From Nocardia sp. NRRL S-836 (GTDB lineage Bacteria > Actinomycetota > Actinomycetes > Mycobacteriales > Pseudonocardiaceae), in the NCBI RefSeq assembly GCF_001279525.1, contig NZ_LGDY01000102.1:1-64000 (forward strand): a stretch of DNA of 64,000 nucleotides, read 5' to 3'. The notes under the pieces are model-generated. The model did not search any database, was not told where the DNA came from, and saw only the letters and a list, made by a program, of their open reading frames with translations. This document shows positions 17,500-25,701 of this stretch, piece after piece. Numbering within the stretch: position 1 is the first letter of the stretch; each line of letters starts with the position of its first letter. A program made the position numbers and the translations under genes.

Positions 17500-18243
17500 G
17501 TGGCGACGTTCGCGGAGGTCAGGGCACAGCTGGATCAAGTCATGGGGATGGCTGACCGGGCCATTGCGATGTTGCAGCTGGCCTGCGAGTTGGCCGGTGA
17601 GGCCGAGGGCCTGATCAGGGCTGCGTCGGCGGGTACGAACGAGGCGGACGCCGCGGCGGTGCTTGTCCGGTTTGAGCAGGTGCGGTCCAGGGCGCAGACG
17701 CTGATCAACGAGCTGCGTGAGGCGCGCGAGGGCGTCAGCCGGATACGGGATGCATTCGCGTCGACGTCCGCGCCGGCGTCCAGCGGAAGCAGTGGAGGCG
17801 GCAACAGCGGCGGCGGAAGCGGTGGCAGCGGGGGCCTGGGCGGCGGCCTGGGAAAGAACCCGGCCTGGGTTGTCTGGGCTCGATCCCAGTTGCCCCACTA
17901 CAAGACCAGTGGAATCTGGCGGGATGCCGACGGACACTCAGACCTTGTGCAGAGCGGGCGGGAAGCCGACGGCGAACACGACCGCATCAACGACCACCTG
18001 GCCGGCCAGGGCGTCGTGTGGCCCGGCCAGAAGGCGGAGGTCACCAAGCACGTCGAAGCCAAGGTCGCCTGGCGCATGCGGCAGTCAGAGGTCGACGTGA
18101 TTGAACTGGTCGTGAACAAGGAGGTGTGTGCTGGCATGCTGGGATGCCACGTGACCCTGCCGTACATCCTTCGACCAGGCCAGGCGTTGATCGTGCATGA
18201 TCCGGTAGGTTCGCACGTGTTCCAGGGAAGGGATGCGCGGTGA
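17500..18243 (+). CDS. DddA/SCP1.201-like nucleic-acid deaminase toxin
   Basis: A 247-residue protein from GTG 17500 (GGGGAGGG five bases upstream). Residues 1-85 are helical (LDQVMGMADRAIAMLQLACE), like the N-terminal helical segments of actinobacterial polymorphic toxins. Residues about 88-120 are a Ser/Gly linker. The C-terminal domain has His184-Val-Glu186 (HVEAKVAWRMR) and Cys210-x5-Cys216 (VCAGMLGCHVTLPYIL). This is the zinc/catalytic layout of the SCP1.201-like deaminases that include the double-stranded-DNA cytosine deaminase DddA. No signal peptide is present. The stop overlaps the next gene by four bases, the usual toxin-immunity coupling. The substrate (DNA or RNA) cannot be told from sequence. 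Confidence 0.8.
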   Translation: MATFAEVRAQLDQVMGMADRAIAMLQLACELAGEAEGLIRAASAGTNEADAAAVLVRFEQVRSRAQTLINELREAREGVSRIRDAFASTSAPASSGSSGGGNSGGGSGGSGGLGGGLGKNPAWVVWARSQLPHYKTSGIWRDADGHSDLVQSGREADGEHDRINDHLAGQGVVWPGQKAEVTKHVEAKVAWRMRQSEVDVIELVVNKEVCAGMLGCHVTLPYILRPGQALIVHDPVGSHVFQGRDAR

Positions 18244-18863
18244 GCTACACGCTCGACTTCTACTTCTACAAGGGCGCGAACCGCGCTACGGAGCCAGTCG
18301 AGGTCCGTACCGAATCCGACCTCAAGCGGACGCTGGCGGCGATCCTCGAGGAACCGCAGCCGCATCCCACACAGATCGCGGCGCGGGAACTGCCCAGGTT
18401 CGGCCCCGCGAAGATTCCCGACCGGATGTTCAAGCTGGATCTCTCCCCGGCCGGCGAGTACGTCGCGCTGCACTACTTCGGCCCGAAGGATGTGCAGCGG
18501 GCGGTGCGGCTGGTCAAGCACTGGGTACGGGAAGACCTGCCGGAACAGGCGCGGCCGACGAGGCTTCAGATTGAGCTGATGGTCATGCGGAACGTGGGCA
18601 GGACGCACGAAATCGACGTGGACACCAACTCCCCTCAAACGGGTGGCCTTGACGTCGCGCTCGAACGTCGGGCATGGGTGACATACTCCGAGGATATTGC
18701 GCCTGGCGACGTACCGACGCTGTACGTGGACACGGCGAACGAGACGGAGTTTCCTCGCAACGCGATCATCCCGGCAGCACTGGCGCGGGCGGCATTGCTC
18801 GAGTTCGCGCAGACCGGTGTACGGCCGGAGTCCGTGCAATGGCAACCGTTCGAGACGTACTGA
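18240..18863 (+). CDS. Imm1-like immunity protein for the adjacent deaminase
   Basis: A 207-residue acidic protein starting at GTG 18240, overlapping the deaminase stop. Its C-terminal block FPRNAIIPAALARAALLEFA followed by TGVRPESVQW matches the Imm1 immunity family (N.AIP...A..A..EF..TG.RP..V.W). That family is commonly paired with SCP1.201-type deaminases. The N-terminal half (LDFYFYKGANRATEPVEV) is less conserved. Expected to bind and block the deaminase in the cytoplasm; specificity is inferred from the pairing. Confidence 0.75.
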   Translation: MSYTLDFYFYKGANRATEPVEVRTESDLKRTLAAILEEPQPHPTQIAARELPRFGPAKIPDRMFKLDLSPAGEYVALHYFGPKDVQRAVRLVKHWVREDLPEQARPTRLQIELMVMRNVGRTHEIDVDTNSPQTGGLDVALERRAWVTYSEDIAPGDVPTLYVDTANETEFPRNAIIPAALARAALLEFAQTGVRPESVQWQPFETY

Positions 18864-18925
18864 CAGGCAGTCACAGCGCGCTGAGCAGAACGCAGACCGT
18901 GGAGGCGAAGTTGTACAGATGACGA

Positions 18926-19282
18926 ATGACGGTCATCGTGGTCGCCGCCTGCCCCGTCGGACTGCGGGGACACCTCACCCGCTGACTGCTGGAGATCTCG
19001 CCCGGAGTCTTCGTCGGGAAGGTGACCGCGCGAGTCCGCACCCTCATGTGGATCCGCGTCGTCGAGATGGTCAGCACCGGACGAGCGATCATGGTCCACG
19101 CAGCGGACAACGAACAAGGGCTCTCGTTCCAAGTTCACGACCACAACTGGAAACCGGTCGACTTCGAGGGAATCACGCTCATGCTGCGCCCCGCGGCCGA
19201 CACTGAGAACGCCAGCGAACCGTCAGAGCCACGGCGACAAGGGTGGAGCAACGCCAGCAAACGGCGACGCTACGGACGCTGA
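18926..19282 (+). pseudogene. cas2e: Cas2e (CRISPR adaptation) interrupted by a TGA at codon 20
   Basis: From ATG 18926 the frame reads TVIVVAACPVGLRGHLTR, then TGA (18983-18985), then LLEISPGVFVGK. It continues through LMWIRVVEMV, ADNEQGLSFQVHDHNWKPVD and FEGITLMLRP to the typical Cas2e tail GWSNASKRRRYGR. Type I-E Cas2 proteins have Trp at codon 20 (LTRWLLEIS), so a TGG to TGA change explains the stop. Everything else is intact, suggesting a recent loss. Restart at GTG 19022 would omit the first strand of the ferredoxin fold. It directly precedes array 3, the normal position of cas2. No cas1 precedes it. Confidence 0.9.
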
Positions 19283-19339
19283 CCGACAAAGATGAATCAA
19301 AAACACACCTCACTCGAACAAACAGGCTGGTCAGCAAGT
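19283..19339 (+). promoter_or_regulatory. Short A-rich leader of array 3
   Basis: These 57 nt between the cas2e stop and the first repeat are unusually A-rich for this window (AAAGATGAATCAAAAACACA). They occupy the place of a CRISPR leader. Part of the leader may lie inside cas2e. Confidence 0.55.
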
Positions 19340-20087
19340 GTGCTCCCCGCGCACGCGGGGGTGATCCGAAGTACGGGTCCGGGGCGAACAGGACCAGCGT
19401 GTGCTCCCCGCGCACGCGGGGGGTGATCCCGCCTGGATCCGGCGCTTTACCCCGAGAGCGGGGTGCTCCCCGCGCACGCGGGGGTGATCCCGCGCACCAC
19501 TCCTTGCGGTAGATGCTGTCGCCGTGCTCCCCGCGCACGCGGGGTGATCCCCGCCGGCACGTCGCGGTTTGGCCGGCTTGGCGTGCTCCCCGCGCTCGCG
19601 GGGGTGATCCCGCACCCTCGACGCCCCGGATCCCCTTGCCATGGTGCTCCCCGCGCTCGCGGGGGGTGATCCCGCACCCGAGGTGGTCGCGGACCTGGTG
19701 GGCTGGTGCTCCCCGCGCTCGCGGGGGTGATCCCGATGGCGGACTTACGCGCACCAAGCGCGACGTGTGCTCCCTACGCTCGCGGGGGTGATCCGGGCCT
19801 CATCTCGGGCGACAACAGCGGGTTCAAGTGCTCCCCGCGCTCGCGGGGGTGATCCGTACGACTGCCGCCAGTCACCGTCGGACGCCAAGTGCTCCCCGCG
19901 CACGCGGGGGTGATCCCGCGCCGATCCCGCTGCCTCTGCTCGTGCAGGGGTGCTCCCCGCGCACGCGGGGATGGTCCGCACTGCGGTACCGAACGACCTG
20001 CGTTCTCGTCGTGCTCCCCGCGTACGCGGGGATGGTTCGCCGGGAATCGTGGAGTTGCGCGTCCATGCTGCGTGCTCCCCGCGCGGC
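19340..20087 (+). CRISPR. CRISPR array 3 (type I-E), 13 repeats, best preserved
   Basis: Repeat starts are 19340, 19401, 19463, 19524, 19583, 19644, 19706, 19767, 19828, 19889, 19950, 20011 and 20072. The repeat starts GTGCTCCCCGCGC and ends GCGGGGGTGATCCC. Repeats 5-9 carry GCTCGC instead of GCACGC in the loop. From 19950 on the handle changes from TGATCC to TGGTCC or TGGTTC. Lengths are 28-30 nt, varying only in the G-run, with 31-33 nt spacers. The last repeat is cut after about 16 nt, marking the trailer end. The cas2e remnant lies immediately upstream. Confidence 0.96.
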
Positions 20088-20664
20088 GCCGAGCGCCGGT
20101 CTCGCCCGCGGGGCGGGCCCGGCGGGGAATGGCCACTGAGCAACCACCGCGCCGGCTCGACGAGCTTGGAACTCGGCGGCCATGACATCGCAGCCAGCAC
20201 GAGTCGCCGGGGCACACCGGCAGACTTACACGCCTGGGGCCGCCTGCGCGGCGCCGAACTCAAGCCGTCACCGTGACTCGACCACGGCTCCGGACACGGC
20301 GGCCAGGCGACGCCCACCGGACTGCGAGTCAGTGACGGGTGAGGCCTCGGGCGGCCGCGTGGACGGGCTGCACTGGCCGGGCTCTACTGCGTGATCAGGT
20401 GCGCGCCGAACACGCACTCAGCCGCGGTGAGGGTCTTCGCCGGCTCGCAGCGCAGGCTCAGCCCGGATCAGACCATCAAAAGCGGCGTGGCTGGCGTAGC
20501 CGCGCAGCGCCAACTCGGCTGCGGCATGGACTATGCGGGTCCCGGCATACTGGCTCTCCCGGACAACGCGCCGGGACTGTCGATGGCCGACCAGGAGCAG
20601 CCCTTCACAGTTCGTCCGCATCTGCCCCATCGATCTCATCGCGTTCGGCGATAGGAGGATTCCG
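20088..20664. other. Stretch downstream of array 3 without supported gene
   Basis: Open frames exist on both strands, but none has a recognisable domain or start context. The last bases contain the strong AGGAGG site of the caspase-like gene. Confidence 0.4.
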
Positions 20665-21267
20665 GTGCACCAGCAGACCGCGCGACCCCGGACCAGCACG
20701 TCCCGGACGCCGACAGCGCTGTTCGTCGTCTGGAACAGCGCGAGCCGCGTCGCCCAGCACGTTCGGGACGCCACCGCAGCACACGCCGGATCCTCCGCGG
20801 TCACCGTCACCGTCGCGACGCCCCAGCACACTCACGAGATCCCGCCGCTGCTGCGCACGCCCGCCGACATGGTCGTGCTCGACGGGCACGGCTACCTGCC
20901 GCCGCGCGTCGGCCGGCTTGAGCTGACCGGGCACCGTATCCGCGACCACCACGGCCAGGGCATCACGGCGCCGATCATCGTGATCGGCGCCTGCTACGGG
21001 GCCGACCCACTGTTCGTCGACGCCGTGCGCGACTGCCTCGACCGGCCCGCGGTGCTGGTCGGCTGCGACGGCGAAACCGATCTCTGTCAGGCCGGCACGA
21101 TCTACCCGCCCTTGCTCGACCTCCTCGCCCGGCAGGGAGCAAACATCCTCGCCGAGCACAGAGCCGACGACCTCCACGCCCTGGTCGACGAACTCGGCGA
21201 TACCGCCGCGGGCTGGCAGGCCCGGCTTCTCACCCCACCAACCGCGACACACGCGGCATCACGGTGA
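20665..21267 (+). CDS. Stand-alone caspase-like (CHAT/C14-type) cysteine peptidase homologue
   Basis: A 200-residue protein from GTG 20665, with AGGAGG six bases upstream. The central part has DMVVLDGHGYLPP (His75) and, 35 residues later, IIVIGACYGADPLF (Cys110). This is the His-Gly and Ala-Cys-x-Gly dyad, each after a hydrophobic strand, of caspase-hemoglobinase-fold peptidases. There is no signal peptide, membrane segment or sensor domain. The C-terminal 15 residues (TPPTATHAASR) coincide with the junction to a DegT fragment, so the natural C-terminus may be lost. Such peptidases often act in abortive defence, which fits the position next to CRISPR array 3. Substrate unknown. Confidence 0.6.
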   Translation: MHQQTARPRTSTSRTPTALFVVWNSASRVAQHVRDATAAHAGSSAVTVTVATPQHTHEIPPLLRTPADMVVLDGHGYLPPRVGRLELTGHRIRDHHGQGITAPIIVIGACYGADPLFVDAVRDCLDRPAVLVGCDGETDLCQAGTIYPPLLDLLARQGANILAEHRADDLHALVDELGDTAAGWQARLLTPPTATHAASR

Positions 21268-21470
21268 TCGAGGACGCCGCCCACGCCTTCGGGTCCCGGC
21301 ACGGCTCGGCGCTCGTCGGCGCCCGGCCAGGGGTGGCGACCTGTTTCAGTTTCGGCCCGATCAAGAATCTGACCTGTCTGGAGGGCGGCATGCTCGTGCC
21401 GCGCGGGCCGGCCGCGACCGTGCGGCGGCTACGGCTGCTGGGCATCACGCGACCGCAAGCGCAGCGCGGT
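21238..21470 (+). pseudogene. Fragment of a DegT/DnrJ/EryC1 sugar aminotransferase
   Basis: The frame NRDTRGITVIEDAAHAFGSR continues with FSFGPIKNLTCLEGGM and RRLRLLGIT. This is the PLP-binding core of the family, with the Asp of IEDAAHA and the Schiff-base Lys of PIKNLT. About 75 codons of a normal 370-400 remain. Both ends are abrupt: the left in the caspase-like gene's last codons, the right at about 21465. Confidence 0.75.
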
Positions 21471-21630
21471 GGAGGCAATCTCTTTGGGGTTTGCCGAGGC
21501 GGCCGACCGGTTCGTCTGCGATAAGTCCGTCGCAGTGCCGCGTTCCGCAGGGCGCGCGGATCATGCGGCCTCCTGTTGCGGCCAGCGTCATGTCGGCCCA
21601 TTGCTGCCTGATCTGGCTGGTTTCGCGCGT

Positions 21631-22041
21631 TCAGGCGGTGGGCGGGGCTGCGGCATATTCCTCGTCGGTGACGGGGGTCAGCCAGTGCACGACGTCGTGG
21701 TCGGCGTCGCCCTCGTTGATGGCCAGATGGACCATCAGCCGGTTGGGTGCCGCGCCGTGCCAGTGCTCTTCGGCGGCTTCGAACAGCACGCGGTCGCCGG
21801 GCCGGATGACTTCGACGGGGCCGCCCCGGCGCTGGCACAGGCCGATTCCTTCGGTGACGAAGACGGTCTGGCCCAGTGGGTGGCGGTGCCAGTGGGTTCG
21901 TGCGCCGGGCATGAAGTGCACCAGGTTGGCGGTGACCCGCGATGGGGCGGGAGCCGCGGCGACGGCGTCGATGTAGACGTCGCCGGTGAACCAATCGGCG
22001 GGCCCCTTCGCGGTGTCGATCGAGCTTCGGGTGATCTGCAC
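21631..22041 (-). CDS. Cupin-domain protein
   Basis: A 136-residue single-domain cupin starting at GTG 22041, after GGAGGAG. It carries the metal-binding cupin motif 1, HWHRHPLGQTVFVTEG, then PGDRVLFEAAEEHWHGAAP as motif 2. Similar small cupins accompany oxidoreductases in the detoxification of carbonyl compounds. It lies 30 nt downstream of the alcohol dehydrogenase on the same strand, so they probably form one transcript. The exact substrate is unknown. Confidence 0.85.
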   Translation of the reverse strand: MQITRSSIDTAKGPADWFTGDVYIDAVAAAPAPSRVTANLVHFMPGARTHWHRHPLGQTVFVTEGIGLCQRRGGPVEVIRPGDRVLFEAAEEHWHGAAPNRLMVHLAINEGDADHDVVHWLTPVTDEEYAAAPPTA

Positions 22042-22070
22042 GGTCGTTTCTCCTCCGTGGTGTGTGTGGA

Positions 22071-23087
22071 TCAGGGCGTGAGGAGGGTTTTGATGGCGCG
22101 GCGTTCGTCCATGGCCCGGTAGCCCTCGGCGACCTGCTCGAGGGGCAGGGTGAGGTCGAAGACCTTGCCGGGGTCGATCCGGCTCGACAGGACGCGGTCG
22201 ATGAGGTCGGGCAGATAGCGGCGCACGGGGGCGGGGCCGCCGCGCAGTCCGACGTGGGAGAAGAACAGCTCTTGGCCGTCGACGGCGACGTCGTGGGGGA
22301 CGCCGACGAAGCCGACGTTGCCGCCGGGCCGGGCGGAGTGCAGGGCTTGTTGCATGGCCTGTGCGGTGCCGACGCATTCCAGGACGGAGTCGGCGCCGAT
22401 GCCGCCGGTGAGCTCCTTGATCGCGGCGATGCCGTCCTCGCCGCGTTCGGTGACGATGTCGGTGGCGCCGAATTGCCGGGCGAGGTCTTGCCGGGTGGTG
22501 TGCCGGGACATGGCGATGATCCGTTCCGCGCCCATCTCCTTGGCCGCGATCACCCCGCACAGGCCCACTGCGCCGTCGCCGACGACCACGGCGGTCGAGC
22601 CGGGCTTGACCTGCGCGGCGTCGGCGGCCCACCAGCCGGTGCCCATGACGTCGGACACGGCCAGCAGGCCGGGCCAGAGCTGTTCGCCGGGCACGTCGTC
22701 GGTGGCGACGAGGGTGCCCTGGGCGTTGGGAATGCGCACGTACTCGGCTTGGCAGGTGCTCATGAACTCGCGGTGCAGGCAGTTCGACTGGAAGCCGTTG
22801 CGGCAGTTCGCGCAGGTGTTGTCCGAGGTGGCGAAGGACCCGACGACGAACTGGCCGGGCTTGACCGAGGTGACCTCGGCGCCGACTTCCTCGACGAAGC
22901 CGACGTACTCGTGTCCCATCGGGTGCGCGTCGCCGATCGGCTCCAGGCCGCGCCAGGGCCAGAGGTCCGAACCGCACACGCAGGTGACGGCCGTGCGGAT
23001 GATCGCGTCGGTCGGGTGGAGGATCTTCGGGTCGTCCAGGGTTTCGAAGCGGACGTCGCCGGGGGCGTGGATCACTGCTCCGCGCAT
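22071..23087 (-). CDS. Zinc-dependent alcohol dehydrogenase (MDR family)
   Basis: A 338-residue protein with the GroES-like domain (CVCGSDLWPW, PMGHEYVGFVEEVG) and the structural-zinc loop (SDNTCANCRNGFQSNC). The Rossmann fold has VVVGDGAVGLCGVIAAKEMG. It matches NAD(P)-dependent zinc alcohol dehydrogenases of the Tdh/AdhP class and oxidises or reduces an alcohol/aldehyde pair in the cytoplasm. It is first in a pair with the cupin gene. About 190 nt upstream lies the operator-like sequence shared with the XRE/MFS intergenic region, implying common control. Confidence 0.92.
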   Translation of the reverse strand: MRGAVIHAPGDVRFETLDDPKILHPTDAIIRTAVTCVCGSDLWPWRGLEPIGDAHPMGHEYVGFVEEVGAEVTSVKPGQFVVGSFATSDNTCANCRNGFQSNCLHREFMSTCQAEYVRIPNAQGTLVATDDVPGEQLWPGLLAVSDVMGTGWWAADAAQVKPGSTAVVVGDGAVGLCGVIAAKEMGAERIIAMSRHTTRQDLARQFGATDIVTERGEDGIAAIKELTGGIGADSVLECVGTAQAMQQALHSARPGGNVGFVGVPHDVAVDGQELFFSHVGLRGGPAPVRRYLPDLIDRVLSSRIDPGKVFDLTLPLEQVAEGYRAMDERRAIKTLLTP

Positions 23088-23276
23088 GAGGGTCCTTCCG
23101 GTGCTGAGGTGGCTGGTGCCTCACGCGGACGGTGGTTCGCCGGTGAGGAAGATGCGGTCCGAATCGGCCCGCTGGAACGCCGGCCCTGCCGCGGCGGCTC
23201 GCGCCCCGCAACATCGGGTCCCACTTGTTCCGTACCCAGGAACGCGCCCTGATTCGCCTGGGGAAGGCACTGCCGG

Positions 23277-23298
23277 TAGGTGTACTGGCAGGGCATCC
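23277..23298. promoter_or_regulatory. Operator-like sequence upstream of the alcohol dehydrogenase
   Basis: TAGGTGTACTGGCAG plus GGCATCC matches, at 20 of 22 positions, the complement of the sequence at 24298-24319 between the XRE regulator and the MFS exporter. Only two bases of the right arm differ. It is probably the binding site of the XRE regulator at 23389-24264. Confidence 0.65.
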
Positions 23299-23388
23299 TT
23301 CGTCGGCATGACACCGCGGAAACCGGGAATGCGAACCGGCGCGAGCCAGGTCCCGCAGGCATCGGCCAGTGGTGCGGTCGTGTGGTGT

Positions 23389-24264
23389 TCAGCGTTCGGG
23401 CGTGGACACGGTGCTGGTCTCGGAGGCTGCCCAGGAGGCGAGCAGCGACAGCGCCTGTGCGGTCGGCGAGTCGGGTTCGGCGGAGTAGATCGTCATGGTG
23501 AGGTCCGGCTCGGCCCGCAGGTCCATGCTCTCGTACGCCAGGTCGAGATCGCCGACGACGTGGTGGTGGAAGGTCTTCTTGCCGGTGCCGTGGATACGGA
23601 CGTTGTGCGCGCCCCAGCGGCGGCGGAACTCGTCGCTGCGGGTGGACAGCTCACCCACGAGGTCGTGCAGGCTTTTGTCGTGCGGATCGACGCCTGCGGC
23701 GGTGCGGAGGTTGGCCACGAGCATGTCGGCGGCGAGGTCCCAGTTCGGGTAGAACCGGCGCGCCATGGGTTCCAGGAAGGTGAACCGGCCGAAGTTCGGC
23801 ACACCGGTTGAGTCGGTGTAGGCGTCGCTGTACATCGCGCGGCCGAGCAGGTTCGCGGCGAGCAGGTCCTGGCGCAGGTTCACCACGATCGCCGGGCTGG
23901 TGATGCTGTCGAGCGACCACTGCAGGCTCGGCCGGATCGCGCGCTGTTTCGGCTTGCGGGTGGGACGCAACAGCGCGCCGCTGCCGTTGGCCTCCTGTGC
24001 CAGGCGCAGCAGGTGTGCGCGCTCGGCGTCGTCCAGCTGCAGGGCGCGGGCGACTGCCTCCAGCACACCGGGGGAAACCCCGGCGAGCTGTCCGCGCTCG
24101 AGCTTGGCGTAGTACTCCACACTCATCCCGGCCAGCGCGGCCACCTCGGTGCGGCGCAGCCCAGGGACGCGGCGCTGCCCCGCGGTCGGCAGACCGGCCC
24201 GCTCGGGCGTGACCTTGGCACGCCGCGAGGTGAGGAAGTCGTGCACTTCGGCTCGGTTGTTCAC
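23389..24264 (-). CDS. XRE-family regulator with MmyB-like ligand-binding domain
   Basis: A 291-residue protein from GTG 24264 (VNNRAEVHDFLTSRRAKV). An upstream ATG (24285) would add seven residues. The HTH covers about residues 30-75 (VPGLRRTEVAALAGMSVEYY, AKLERGQ) and is followed by a MmyB-like ligand-binding (MLTR) domain. That domain has VVNLRQDLLAANLLGRAMYS and the terminal DLDLAYESMDLRAEPDLTM block. Such regulators usually repress a divergent or adjacent oxidoreductase or transporter gene until a ligand binds. Here the divergent partner is an MFS exporter, and the ADH/cupin pair lies downstream. Confidence 0.9.
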   Translation of the reverse strand: MNNRAEVHDFLTSRRAKVTPERAGLPTAGQRRVPGLRRTEVAALAGMSVEYYAKLERGQLAGVSPGVLEAVARALQLDDAERAHLLRLAQEANGSGALLRPTRKPKQRAIRPSLQWSLDSITSPAIVVNLRQDLLAANLLGRAMYSDAYTDSTGVPNFGRFTFLEPMARRFYPNWDLAADMLVANLRTAAGVDPHDKSLHDLVGELSTRSDEFRRRWGAHNVRIHGTGKKTFHHHVVGDLDLAYESMDLRAEPDLTMTIYSAEPDSPTAQALSLLASWAASETSTVSTPER

Positions 24265-24297
24265 GTTCTCGACGGTACGACGCATCCCGCTGAACTG

Positions 24298-24319
24298 GGA
24301 TGTACTGCCAGTACACCTA
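24298..24319. promoter_or_regulatory. Palindromic operator between XRE regulator and MFS exporter
   Basis: TGTACTGCCAGTACA (24301-24315) is a perfect 7-bp inverted repeat around one base, with flanks also shared by the site at 23277. It lies between the divergent starts (24264 and 24367), where it can control both genes. Confidence 0.75.
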
Positions 24320-24366
24320 TGGCTGGTGTCTTCTTCGTGCCGCCCGCAGCGGGTTTGCTCGAACAC

Positions 24367-25644
24367 ATGCCCTCACCGATCTCCGCGCCAACGGCGCCGG
24401 CCGTCAGGGGTGTGGTTCGCCCGTTGGTTCGCCAGGCGCGGCTCACCGCCGGCCTGGTCGCCACCGTGATCTTCTTGACCGCGATCGCGCCGCTGGCCAC
24501 CGACATGTACGTGCCGGCGTTCCCCCGCGTCGCGGGCGAGTTGTCGGCGACGGCGACGCAGGTCCAGCTGACTCTGACGACCTTCTTCGTCGGCATGGCC
24601 CTCGGCCAGCTCATCGGAGGCCCGGTCTCGGACCAGTACGGCCGCCGGCGGCTGCTGATCGCCTCGATCGTCGCGATGACGGCCGCCTCGGTCGTGTGCG
24701 CTCTCACCCCCTCCATCGCGGTCATGATGGCGGGACGCTTCCTGCAGGGCTTCGCCGGCGGCTGGGCCATGGTGATCGGCCGGGCCGTCATCGTCGACCT
24801 CGCTCGTGGCGCCCGGCTGGTGCGCATCCTGAACGTCATCGCGGCCGTCGGCGGCATCGCGCCCATTGTCGGGCCGTTGCTCGGCGCGGTCATCCTGCAG
24901 CTGTCGCACTGGCGAGTGTCGTTCTGGGCCGTCGCGGCGATGGGCGTCGCGATGACCCTTGCCGTGCTGGTGGCCGTACCGGAGACGCTGCCGGTCGAGC
25001 AGCGGCACGGCGGCGGTCTGCGGACGTTCGTGAGCAACGGGCGGCACGTGCTGCGCCAGCGCCGCTACCTCGGGTATGTGCTGGTCAGCGGGTCGGCGAT
25101 GGGTGCGGTGTTCGCCTACGTGGCGACGTCGGCGTTCGTGCTGCAATCGATGAACGGGATGTCCCCGGTCGCGTACTCGGCTGACTTCGCCGCCAACGCC
25201 GCCGGTATGACGGCCGCCGCGCTGATCGCCGCCCGGCTCGCCGGACGCGTCGCGACACGCAAGGTTATCGCCGCCGGGCAGATCGCCGCCCTCCTTGCCG
25301 GCGTGGCGATGCTCGCCGGTGCGCTGTGGTGGGACACCCCACTGCCGCTTGCGCTCGTGTGCTTCGCCGTGCTCATGACCGCGCAGGGCCTCATCGGTCC
25401 CAACGGCGGCGCACTCGCCTCCGCGGAGGTCCCCGAGCACCCAGGCACCGGATCGGCGGTCCTCGGCTTCGTCCAGTGGACCGCCGCCGGCGTCATCGCC
25501 CCGATCGCCGGGCTCGGCGGCGAGCACACCGCGGTGCCGATGGCCCTGCTGATGATGACGTGCGCCGCGCTGTCCATGGTGGGCCTGCTCGTCCTCGCCC
25601 GCCCCGCGAAGACGTCCACCAGACCACTGAGCGCACTCGTCTGA
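24367..25644 (+). CDS. MFS multidrug exporter, Bcr/CflA type
   Basis: A 425-residue protein with 12 predicted membrane segments. The first follows TAIAPLATDMYVPAFP, the signature start of Bcr/CflA drug:H+ antiporters. Motif A is GGPVSDQYGRRRLL, and the motif C region is VGGIAPIVGPLLGAVI. ATG 24367 is preferred; the ATG at 24319 would add a hydrophobic N-terminal stretch and overlap the operator. It probably exports a toxic compound sensed by the divergent XRE regulator. Confidence 0.9.
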   Translation: MPSPISAPTAPAVRGVVRPLVRQARLTAGLVATVIFLTAIAPLATDMYVPAFPRVAGELSATATQVQLTLTTFFVGMALGQLIGGPVSDQYGRRRLLIASIVAMTAASVVCALTPSIAVMMAGRFLQGFAGGWAMVIGRAVIVDLARGARLVRILNVIAAVGGIAPIVGPLLGAVILQLSHWRVSFWAVAAMGVAMTLAVLVAVPETLPVEQRHGGGLRTFVSNGRHVLRQRRYLGYVLVSGSAMGAVFAYVATSAFVLQSMNGMSPVAYSADFAANAAGMTAAALIAARLAGRVATRKVIAAGQIAALLAGVAMLAGALWWDTPLPLALVCFAVLMTAQGLIGPNGGALASAEVPEHPGTGSAVLGFVQWTAAGVIAPIAGLGGEHTAVPMALLMMTCAALSMVGLLVLARPAKTSTRPLSALV

Positions 25645-25701
25645 GCAGCCGCACCACCGACCGTCGCGCCCTTCCCACCAACCGAATGTGAGGAACGCTC
25701 C

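Noticed and set aside
17282..17614. Possible cas1 remnant between array 2 and the deaminase
   Set aside because: The open frame has none of the Cas1 landmarks, such as the conserved Glu/His/Asp motifs, and its text does not resemble Cas1e.
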